From: CAYZRY01 sp964481005
Lineage (GTDB): Bacteria; Bacillota_I; Bacilli_A; RF39; UBA660
Assembly: GCA_964481005.1 (NCBI GenBank)
Contig: CAYZRY010000021.1
Location: 1 to 5,002, forward strand
Length of the DNA stretch: 5,002 nt
Direction: 5' to 3'
How positions within the stretch are numbered: position 1 is the stretch's first letter; every line of letters begins with the position of its first letter. The translations under genes were made by a program, and so were the position numbers. Of this stretch, positions 1-4,758 are shown one piece after another. Below the pieces are notes generated by a model. It saw nothing but the letters and a program-made list of their open reading frames with translations. It was not told the origin of the DNA and did no database searches.

Positions 1-425
1 TGAGTAAAGCCCATGTCTTTTAACGTACTTACTAATTTATGACCTTCGTCATTTTCTTTGGTTAATTCTCCACCGCTATCACGATAGTTATAAACTACAA
101 AGGGATCGATCTTTAAAAAAGTAATCTTTTTATCTTTTAAATAATCTTTAATCGCTTCAACAAAATCTTTGATTAAGTTTTCATTTTGATAGTCTAGGAT
201 AAATCCCCTAGGACTGTAACACATCTTTATGCCAAGTGGTGCCTTCTTAAAAAGAAGCATAGCTGCCGCAACTATTTTGTCATCTTCTTTAGCACCGACT
301 AGTTCATATGACCAAGCAGTATTTTCTTTTAGCTTTCCCCAGCGTTCATCCTGGTGAAAAGTCATGTACTTACTATCTTGGCTAAACTTCTTAAATTCAT
401 CGCTACTTAGTTTAACTATTTTCAT
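1..425 (-). CDS. FemABX-family peptidoglycan interpeptide-bridge aminoacyltransferase, C-terminus cut by the left edge
   Basis: The start codon is the complement of 423-425, and 141 codons are visible before the window ends, so most of the protein is missing. The visible part matches the N-terminal acyltransferase (GNAT-like) subdomain of FemA/FemX/MurM proteins. It has an aromatic HQDERWG segment at residues 24-30 (parallel to the upstream gene's SYAWGQF), SPRGF at 71-75 and FLKIDP at 103-108. Members of this family move an amino acid from aminoacyl-tRNA onto the lipid II stem peptide at the inner face of the membrane. The gene is the distal one of a two-gene minus-strand operon. Its start lies 14 bases inside the end of the upstream fem gene, and it has its own good Shine-Dalgarno. 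Tandem copies usually add successive residues of the bridge (family knowledge). Which amino acid is added, and whether the missing part is intact, cannot be seen. Confidence 0.88.
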   Translation of the reverse strand, partial: MKIVKLSSDEFKKFSQDSKYMTFHQDERWGKLKENTAWSYELVGAKEDDKIVAAAMLLFKKAPLGIKMCYSPRGFILDYQNENLIKDFVEAIKDYLKDKKITFLKIDPFVVYNYRDSGGELTKENDEGHKLVSTLKDMGFT

Positions 426-1719
426 CAGTCACGCTCCTTTTAAGATTTCTCTTTAGTATCTTCTTCTTAACCCCACGATGTATTCCAATTAGGTACTTAA
501 AAGCAAAATACATAAGTTTGTTAGTTATTAGATCAAACTCTCCGAGAAACTCGATGTAATCTCCACCAAAACCTTTTTTCATGATGTATAGACCAGCTAA
601 ATGATTATCTTTATCAAGATCTCCGACAGCCCCAAAGTTATCATATATCTCATAACCATTTCTTTTGCTATCTAGTATGTGATACTGATAAGTTTGATAG
701 TTAGTTGCAGCATCAACTAAAGCCTCGTGATTACCAGCATAAAGAGCCCAAGCTTTATTACCGTAATAGATAATAACATGAGCATTTAACAGAATCTTAT
801 CACCGTATTTATCTAGTGCCTCTTGATACTCTTTAATATATTCTTTACTGTCTTCTAACTGTTTGACTAGTTCATCATATCTAGACTGCTTATATTTGCC
901 ACTTTCATCAAAGTCTTTCTTTTTATCAGATAGTTCTTTGGCTTTAGCTTCATATTTCTCGATAACTTTCTTTGGATAAATATAACAAAGAAAGAGTTTA
1001 ACATCGTTATCTTGACCATAGATTTCAAATAACTTTTCATAGTGCTCATAATCGTAAGAGACAAAGCCTTTACGATTTTCAGTACTTCTCATCAGTTTAT
1101 AAAAATCTTTTAAATCTTTAATCGTACCAACTTTGATCTCTGGTTCAAATCCTTCACTCTTCTTAATACGCTTTTTAGTAGTCTTAGCAAAGTGCTCGAT
1201 GATATCTTCTTCACTTTGTTTTAAATCGATTCGAAAAGTATATCGAGGCTGAGCTGTTTCAAAGTTCTTAGTAAAACCCAAATGTTTATATCCGAGTTTC
1301 TTCAAATTATTAAAGACTTCTTCCCATTTATAACTAAGCTCTATATCTTCATCTTTATAATTTTTTTTAGCAATAATAAAATCAGGATCTATTTTGACGA
1401 ATATTCCCTTTTTACTTTGTACATACTTTTTTAATTCTTTAGTAAAAAAACTCAGAAGTTTATCATCAAAAAAATCGATGACATAACCCCTTGGAGCATA
1501 AAAGTAACTATATCCTAGATATAGAGACTTCTCCAGCAAGAGCGTAGCACAAAGCAGTTTACCCTTGCTGTCTTCAACTCCTACGTAGTGAGCTTTTCGC
1601 TTGTTAGCTTTAGCTTGAAACTGTCCCCAAGCATAACTTTGGAGAAAGTGTGACTTATGTTTATTAGTCTTTACAAAATCATCATATCGCTTCTTATCTA
1701 TATCGTATATAAACTTCAT
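412..1719 (-). CDS. FemA/FemX-like aminoacyltransferase with coiled-coil arm
   Basis: This complete 435-aa protein belongs to the FemABX peptidoglycan-bridge family, whose members add an amino acid from charged tRNA to the lysine side chain of lipid II in the cytoplasm. Visible landmarks in order: SYAWGQF (28-34), APRGY (75-79), KIDPDF (109-114), QPRYTFRIDL (157-166), the basic KTTKKRIKKSEG (179-190), a charged heptad-rich helical hairpin at about 250-306, and the C-terminal signature running NFGAVGD (361-367), GLYIMKKGFGG (376-386), EFLGEFDL (390-397). The inserted helical arm is typical of FemA/FemB/MurM types and absent from the short Weissella-type FemX. The length is close to the roughly 420 aa of staphylococcal FemA. 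The start is supported by a modest GGTGG four bases upstream and a TTGACT/TATACT promoter. It is the first gene of the operon. The protein ends in a basic tail (about 418-428). Substrate specificity (Ser, Ala, Gly) cannot be read from the sequence, so no gene symbol is given. Confidence 0.93.
   Translation of the reverse strand: MKFIYDIDKKRYDDFVKTNKHKSHFLQSYAWGQFQAKANKRKAHYVGVEDSKGKLLCATLLLEKSLYLGYSYFYAPRGYVIDFFDDKLLSFFTKELKKYVQSKKGIFVKIDPDFIIAKKNYKDEDIELSYKWEEVFNNLKKLGYKHLGFTKNFETAQPRYTFRIDLKQSEEDIIEHFAKTTKKRIKKSEGFEPEIKVGTIKDLKDFYKLMRSTENRKGFVSYDYEHYEKLFEIYGQDNDVKLFLCYIYPKKVIEKYEAKAKELSDKKKDFDESGKYKQSRYDELVKQLEDSKEYIKEYQEALDKYGDKILLNAHVIIYYGNKAWALYAGNHEALVDAATNYQTYQYHILDSKRNGYEIYDNFGAVGDLDKDNHLAGLYIMKKGFGGDYIEFLGEFDLITNKLMYFAFKYLIGIHRGVKKKILKRNLKRSVTDENS
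434..440 (-). promoter_or_regulatory. Shine-Dalgarno AAAGGAG for the second fem gene
   Basis: The minus strand reads AAAGGAG eight bases before the ATG at 425. The site lies inside the last codons of the upstream fem gene. It fixes the start at 425 and implies coupled or re-initiating translation across the 14-bp overlap. Confidence 0.75.
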
Positions 1720-1744
1720 ATTTCCACCGCTTCTCTATATAAAA

Positions 1745-1773
1745 AGTATAAGACTTAGCTATCTAAAAGTCAA
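1745..1773 (-). promoter_or_regulatory. sigma-A-type promoter of the fem operon
   Basis: On the minus strand, -35 TTGACT (1768-1773) and -10 TATACT (1745-1750) are separated by exactly 17 bases. The expected start of transcription is near 1738, giving a leader of about 20 bases that contains the GGTGG ribosome site at 1724-1728. The promoter begins only 12 bases past the T-run of the upstream small-RNA terminator, so the fem operon appears to be independently transcribed. Confidence 0.7.
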
Positions 1774-1775
1774 AC
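1764..1775. repeat. 12-bp direct repeat shared with 1916-1927 (TAAAAGTCAAAC)
   Basis: The same 12 bases occur at 1764-1775 and 1916-1927. In both places they form the -35 region of a minus-strand promoter with a 17-base spacer. A shorter version, TTGACTTTT, is the -35 region of the plus-strand promoter at 4532. The repeat may be promoter duplication, a shared upstream element, or simple convergence on a strong -35. Confidence 0.7.
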
Positions 1776-1785
1776 TTATCAAGGC

Positions 1786-1822
1786 AAAAAAAAGGAAGCT
1801 GTCCCCCCTGAAGGGCAGCTCC
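1786..1822 (-). terminator. Rho-independent terminator of sRNA-1
   Basis: The minus strand reads GGAGCTG (1822-1816) and later CAGC plus TTCC (1801-1794), pairing with one bulged base. An inner CCC/GGG pairing closes a short loop. The stem is followed directly by eight T (complement of 1786-1793). The plus strand has no T-run after the hairpin, so the terminator works toward fem. Confidence 0.7.
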
Positions 1823-1891
1823 ATAAAAAAGAATAAAAAGGGGTTGGCTAGTGTGATACTAGCGACCAATTCGCCAATTTCGAATTGGTGC
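1786..1891 (-). ncRNA. candidate small RNA (sRNA-1), about 106 nt, family not recognised
   Basis: The stretch has all parts of a stand-alone RNA gene on the minus strand and no convincing reading frame. A strong promoter ends six bases before the proposed 5' end. Hairpin 1 pairs 1881-1889 with 1865-1873 (9 perfect base pairs, 7-base loop). Hairpin 2 pairs 1858-1863 with 1847-1852 (6 base pairs, 5-base loop). It can be extended by GGT/ACC pairing (1865-1867 with 1842-1844), which would compete with hairpin 1. A C/U-rich, apparently unpaired linker (complement of about 1823-1845, starting CAACCCCTTTTT) follows, then a bulged stem and a run of eight T. C-rich unpaired segments in Firmicutes sRNAs such as RsaE/RoxS pair with ribosome binding sites, and a similar role here is inference. 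It does not match the T-box, SRP, 6S or tmRNA landmarks I know. A leader or attenuator for fem is the main alternative, but fem has its own promoter downstream of the terminator. Confidence 0.55.
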
Positions 1892-1896
1892 TTTCT

Positions 1897-1925
1897 ATAA
1901 TAATCGAAGAGTCCTTAAAAGTCAA
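1897..1925 (-). promoter_or_regulatory. sigma-A-type promoter of sRNA-1
   Basis: On the minus strand, -35 TTGACT (1920-1925) and -10 TATTAT (1897-1902) are 17 bases apart. The predicted transcription start is around 1889-1892, directly at the first hairpin. The 12 bases GTTTGACTTTTA around the -35 box (1916-1927) recur exactly at the fem promoter (1764-1775). Confidence 0.7.
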
Positions 1926-2014
1926 ACAAAATCGTAAATAAATTTATATGAATAAATACTTAGTAAAAGTTCAATAATTTATTAAATGTTTTTCTAGTTT
2001 ATTTATTACATTTA

Positions 2015-2023
2015 TGCTATAAT
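2015..2023 (+). promoter_or_regulatory. extended -10 promoter of recG
   Basis: The plus strand carries TGCTATAAT, a consensus TATAAT at 2018-2023 with the extended TG motif at 2015-2016. There is no good -35 at the expected place (TAGTTT at 1995-2000), as is usual for extended -10 promoters. Transcription would begin near 2028-2031, leaving only about 13-16 bases before the preferred recG start. The 1926-2010 stretch upstream is AT-rich and I see nothing else in it. Confidence 0.65.
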
Positions 2024-2030
2024 AACGACC

Positions 2031-2036
2031 AGGAGG
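2031..2036 (+). promoter_or_regulatory. Shine-Dalgarno AGGAGG that decides the recG start
   Basis: AGGAGG sits 1, 4 and 7 bases before three consecutive ATG codons at 2038, 2041 and 2044. Only the third has normal spacing, so initiation at 2044 is preferred and the first two ATGs are probably leader. Confidence 0.7.
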
Positions 2037-2043
2037 GATGATG

Positions 2044-4038
2044 ATGGTTAAACTTTCAGATGTTAAAGGTATTGGTCCTAAGACTGAATTACTCCTAAAT
2101 AAGATTGGCATATATAATGTTGATGATTTAGTTACTCATTATCCATTTCGTTACGAAGTATTAAAAAGAAGTGATTTAAAAACTGCTTCGATTGAAGATA
2201 AAATAATTATAGATGGTAAAGTAGAGAGTATTCCTATTATTGTTAGATTTAGGGGTGGTCTTAATAAGCTTAATTTTAGACTTGCTACGACTAATGGTCC
2301 TGTTGGAGTTTCTATTTTCAATAGGGCTTTTTTGAAGCCTAATTTAAAGATAGGTACCAATGTTATTGTCATAGGTAAATATGACAGTTCTAAAAATATT
2401 GTATCGGCTAGTGAAATTAAATTTGGTTTTCTAGGTAATGAAGAAAGAATAGAACCTATCTATCATGCAACTAGTGGATTAAATCAAAAGTCGATAGGTA
2501 ATTTTGTCAATGAGTGTTTAGTTAAATATGGAAATGATCTGCAGGATAATATTCCGAGACACTTTTTAGATAAGTATAACTTTTCTAATAAGAAAACAGC
2601 TCTTAATATAGTCCATAACCCGCCAAATTTCGATAAATTAGAAGAAGCTAGTCATAGACTCAAATATGAAGAATTATTTGAATTTATGTTTAAAATTAAT
2701 ACTTTAAAGTTAGAGAATTCTAAGAACGAATTAGGGATAGTAAGAGAAGCAGAGTTCGATAAAGTAAAAGATGTTATAGATTCTCTTAAATTTGAATTAA
2801 CTGGTGATCAGAAGACCGTTCTAAAAGAAGTCTTAGATGATTTAAGATCTAAAAAGAGAATGAATAGAATTCTCCAGGGAGATGTAGGATCAGGTAAAAC
2901 AATTATTTCTTTTCTAGCCATGTATTATAACTTCTTAAGTGGTTATCAAAGTGCTCTTATGGCACCGACTGAAATATTAGCTGTGCAGCATTATAACAAC
3001 ATGCGTGATATCTTTAAAAAGACTAAACTTAATATTGTCCTTTTAACTGGTTCAACACCAAAGAAAGAAAAGAAAGAAATATATGAAGATTTAGCTAATA
3101 ACAAAGTAGATGTAATTATCGGTACCCATGCACTAATTCAAGAAGAAGTAGTCTATGCTAATTTAGGACTAGTCGTAACTGATGAACAACATCGCTTTGG
3201 TGTCAACCAAAGAGCTAACTTAAACAACAAAGGTATTAGACCAGATGTTCTATATATGAGTGCTACACCAATACCTAGAACATATGCTCTGACTATCTAT
3301 GGAGATATGGATATCTCGATGATCAAAGAGATGCCTAAGGGTAGAAAACCAGTTAAGACATATGTGCGCAGTGAAAGTGAAATGAAAGAAGTTCTCCGGC
3401 TAATGTACGAAGAACTACAAAACAATCATCAAATCTATGTTATAGCTCCATTAATCGAAGAGAGTGAAAATTTAGATATGACAAATATATACAATTTACG
3501 TGACAAGTTGAACTTAGCTTTCGGTTCTAAGTATAAATTAGACCTAGTTCATGGTAAAATGAAATCAAGTGCTAAAGAACTTGTTATGAGTGAGTTCAAA
3601 CAAGGCAAAATAAACATACTTATTTCAACTACAGTAATCGAAGTCGGAGTCGATGTTCCAAATGCTACGATGATGGTAATATTTAATGCCGAGCGATTTG
3701 GATTATCAACTCTGCACCAGCTTAGAGGACGAGTAGGCAGAGGTGATGAACAGTCAAAGTGTATATTAATTAGTGAACATGATAAGAAAAGACTCCAGAT
3801 AATGGAGCAAGAACATGATGGTTTTGTAATTAGTGAAGAAGACTTCAAACTAAGAGGAGCCGGAGATTTATTTGGAACTAAACAAAGCGGAGACATGGTC
3901 TTTAAAATAGCTAATTTGAGATCTGATTATAAGATATTATCTCAAGCTAATAAAGACTCGATGGAATACATAAAAGATGATATTTATAAAGATGAAGAAA
4001 TTAGAAAAAAATTAATAGAAAGTATAAATAGTAATTGA
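2044..4038 (+). CDS. recG: ATP-dependent DNA helicase RecG
   Basis: RecG is a cytoplasmic branch-migration helicase that regresses stalled replication forks and processes Holliday junctions and R-loops. From the ATG at 2044 the protein has 664 aa, slightly shorter than the usual 670-690. Visible parts: an N-terminal helical segment with GIGPKTE (9-15); the OB-fold wedge domain at about 55-150; Walker A GDVGSGKT (279-286); motif Ia APTEILA (307-313); DEQH box followed by RFGVNQR (380-390); motif III SATPIPRT (406-413); motif V STTVIEVGVDVPNAT (528-542); motif VI QLRGRVGRG (559-567); and the TRG translocation motif LRGAGDLFGTKQSG (603-616). All helicase motifs look intact. The protein contains no tryptophan. 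It is the first gene of a two-gene unit driven by an extended -10 promoter; the next gene starts one base after its TGA stop. Starts at 2038 or 2041 would add one or two Met and change nothing else. Confidence 0.97.
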   Translation: MVKLSDVKGIGPKTELLLNKIGIYNVDDLVTHYPFRYEVLKRSDLKTASIEDKIIIDGKVESIPIIVRFRGGLNKLNFRLATTNGPVGVSIFNRAFLKPNLKIGTNVIVIGKYDSSKNIVSASEIKFGFLGNEERIEPIYHATSGLNQKSIGNFVNECLVKYGNDLQDNIPRHFLDKYNFSNKKTALNIVHNPPNFDKLEEASHRLKYEELFEFMFKINTLKLENSKNELGIVREAEFDKVKDVIDSLKFELTGDQKTVLKEVLDDLRSKKRMNRILQGDVGSGKTIISFLAMYYNFLSGYQSALMAPTEILAVQHYNNMRDIFKKTKLNIVLLTGSTPKKEKKEIYEDLANNKVDVIIGTHALIQEEVVYANLGLVVTDEQHRFGVNQRANLNNKGIRPDVLYMSATPIPRTYALTIYGDMDISMIKEMPKGRKPVKTYVRSESEMKEVLRLMYEELQNNHQIYVIAPLIEESENLDMTNIYNLRDKLNLAFGSKYKLDLVHGKMKSSAKELVMSEFKQGKINILISTTVIEVGVDVPNATMMVIFNAERFGLSTLHQLRGRVGRGDEQSKCILISEHDKKRLQIMEQEHDGFVISEEDFKLRGAGDLFGTKQSGDMVFKIANLRSDYKILSQANKDSMEYIKDDIYKDEEIRKKLIESINSN

Positions 4039-4039
4039 T

Positions 4040-4531
4040 ATGGAAGAAGCATTAAAAAGATATAAAGTTAAAGACAGAGAATATGTACAAGAAGGAGAAC
4101 AAATAGTCTCAAGTGAAAAGTGTCTATACACAGACAGTTTATATAGTTGTGTAGCCATTTATGCCATGAGTGAAAAAGATTCATATTTAGCCCATGTAAT
4201 AGTCGAAGACTGCCAGTTAGAGTTTACTTTTGGTAGATGTAATAAACTAGGTGAGTTATATGATTATATTGCTGATAGAAACGATAAGATGTATGTTGGA
4301 CTAGTATATGGTGTAAGTATGGATGAATGTTTAGTAGATCGATATAACGCTATAAAATATGACTTTGAAGAAGCTATCGAAAAGTTGCAAGAGTCAGGAA
4401 AGAACATTGAAATACTAGAAGAAGAGACAAGTGAATATGTCATTCTAGATAACAAAAGAAAAGAAATTATTTATGAATATGGAACCGAGGAACTAAAGGG
4501 AACTTGGCAGAAAAAGAAAAGTCAAAGGTAA
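4040..4531 (+). CDS. 163-aa protein of unknown role, possible CheD/CNF-fold deamidase
   Basis: I do not recognise an established family for the whole protein. There is no signal peptide or membrane segment, and the C-terminus is basic (KGTWQKKKSQR). The central part reads YTDSLYSCVAIY, then about 10 residues, then LAHVIVED, with Thr31, Cys37 and His52. This resembles the CheD pattern (TLGLGSCV followed by GGxxHxxLP), and the Cys-to-His spacing of 15 equals Cys866/His881 of the CNF1 toxin. Thr-to-Cys spacing of 6 equals that of Thermotoga CheD (Thr21/Cys27). The length also fits CheD, about 160 aa. A later beta-like YVGLVYGVSMD (85-95) could match the CheD GG strand. No chemotaxis gene is nearby. 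The gene starts one base after recG with only a weak ribosome site, so translation is probably coupled to recG. The deamidase reading is inference from motif spacing; the existence of the gene is well supported by operon position and downstream terminator. Confidence 0.82.
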   Translation: MEEALKRYKVKDREYVQEGEQIVSSEKCLYTDSLYSCVAIYAMSEKDSYLAHVIVEDCQLEFTFGRCNKLGELYDYIADRNDKMYVGLVYGVSMDECLVDRYNAIKYDFEEAIEKLQESGKNIEILEEETSEYVILDNKRKEIIYEYGTEELKGTWQKKKSQR

Positions 4532-4549
4532 TTGACTTTTTCTTTTTTT
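4511..4549 (+). terminator. terminator of the recG operon, overlapping the stop codon, probably bidirectional
   Basis: AAAAGTCAA (4517-4525) pairs with TTGACTTTT (4532-4540) around a 6-base loop that contains the TAA stop (4529-4531), and a T-rich run continues to 4549. Read on the minus strand the same stem is followed by TTTTC and TTTTT, so it may also stop transcripts coming from the integrase side. Its 3' arm doubles as the -35 box of the next promoter. Confidence 0.72.
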
Positions 4550-4560
4550 CATATTATTAT
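4532..4560 (+). promoter_or_regulatory. promoter of sRNA-2, embedded in the recG-operon terminator
   Basis: TTGACT (4532-4537) and TATTAT (4555-4560) are separated by 17 bases. Both hexamers and the spacing are identical to the sRNA-1 promoter. The -35 box is the 3' arm of the terminator stem and the spacer is its T-run. The expected start of transcription is near 4567. A chance match within an AT-rich tract is possible. Confidence 0.55.
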
Positions 4561-4566
4561 TAAAAT

Positions 4567-4669
4567 GCATAGTGATAATAAAAACACTATGTTGGGAACT
4601 ATTACGGATAAATTGTGATAGAGCCCACCAAAACCCCCTGAAGGCTAGGATTTATCCTAGCCATTTTTT
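4567..4669 (+). ncRNA. candidate small RNA (sRNA-2), about 103 nt, family not recognised
   Basis: No plausible reading frame is present, yet the region is well structured between a promoter and a terminator. Hairpin 1 pairs CATAGTG (4568-4574) with CACTATG (4585-4591) at the very 5' end. Hairpin 2 pairs CTATTAC (4599-4605) with GTGATAG (4615-4621, one G-U), then crosses a purine internal loop (AA opposite AG) to TGGG/CCCA (4593-4596 with 4624-4627). An apparently unpaired C-rich linker (about 4628-4642, CCAAAACCCCCTGAA) leads into the terminator hairpin. Size, promoter and order of elements match sRNA-1. It could be a host sRNA with a C-rich seed for ribosome sites, or an RNA belonging to the neighbouring integrated element; the sequence does not decide. 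Confidence 0.5.
4634..4644. repeat. 11-bp word CCCCCTGAAGG shared with 1804-1814
   Basis: The same 11 bases stand on the plus strand at 1804-1814 and 4634-4644. Because the two candidate RNAs are transcribed in opposite directions, the word is in the linker and terminator foot of sRNA-2 and its complement is in the terminator loop region of sRNA-1. The two RNAs could therefore form 11 contiguous base pairs. Confidence 0.7.
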
Positions 4670-4675
4670 GTTTTT
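4643..4675 (+). terminator. Rho-independent terminator of sRNA-2
   Basis: GGCTAGGA (4643-4650) pairs perfectly with TCCTAGCC (4655-4662) around a TTTA loop. It is followed by A and six T (4664-4669), then G and five T. The opposite strand has no T-run after the stem, so it acts rightward. Confidence 0.82.
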
Positions 4676-4728
4676 CCCCTATAAATAAAGGGAAGAAAGG
4701 TAGTTATGAAATCTACTATAGTGAACGC

Positions 4729-4750
4729 TAGGTCACAATTAGGTCACATT
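4729..4750. repeat. tandem 11-bp repeat, possible integrase arm-type sites
   Basis: TAGGTCACAAT (4729-4739) is followed at once by TAGGTCACATT (4740-4750), two copies differing at one base and spaced one helical turn apart. They lie 8 bases beyond the integrase stop codon. Direct repeats near the end of an integrated element are commonly arm-type binding sites for tyrosine integrases (family knowledge); the role here is inferred from position. Confidence 0.5.
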
Positions 4751-4758
4751 TTAAGTGT

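Noticed and set aside
867..1064. Second minus-strand frame within the coiled-coil part of the fem gene
   Set aside because: It is a low-complexity, Lys/Met-rich shadow produced by the repetitive codons of the coiled-coil region.
1786..1925. Riboswitch or T-box leader controlling fem
   Set aside because: There is no TGGNACCGCG T-box motif and no aptamer core that I recognise. The fem operon has its own TTGACT-17-TATACT promoter after the terminator. An attenuator remains only a secondary possibility.
3549..3896. Open frame on the minus strand inside recG (also 2151-2372 and, within the orphan gene, 4264-4455)
   Set aside because: These are antisense shadows of well-supported coding sequences, with no ribosome sites or domain signatures.
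4036..4065. Read-through of the recG TGA (as tryptophan) to fuse with the next frame
   Set aside because: The frame after TGA stops within a few codons, the next gene is in another frame, and TGG is the Trp codon in neighbouring genes, so the standard code applies.
4616..4632. tRNA or tmRNA 3' end (GAGCCCACCA) as an integration target
   Set aside because: No T-loop (GTTCRANNC) or acceptor-stem partner exists upstream; the CCACCA lies in the hairpin 2 arm and linker of the small-RNA candidate.
4675..4695. TTCCC...GGGAA hairpin as integrase terminator
   Set aside because: The stem is only about 5 base pairs with a loop of about 11 bases, and on the minus strand it is followed by A residues rather than T.
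4532..4758. CRISPR array, tracrRNA or toxin-antitoxin locus
   Set aside because: No regularly spaced repeats, no cas genes and no paired small frames are visible in the window.
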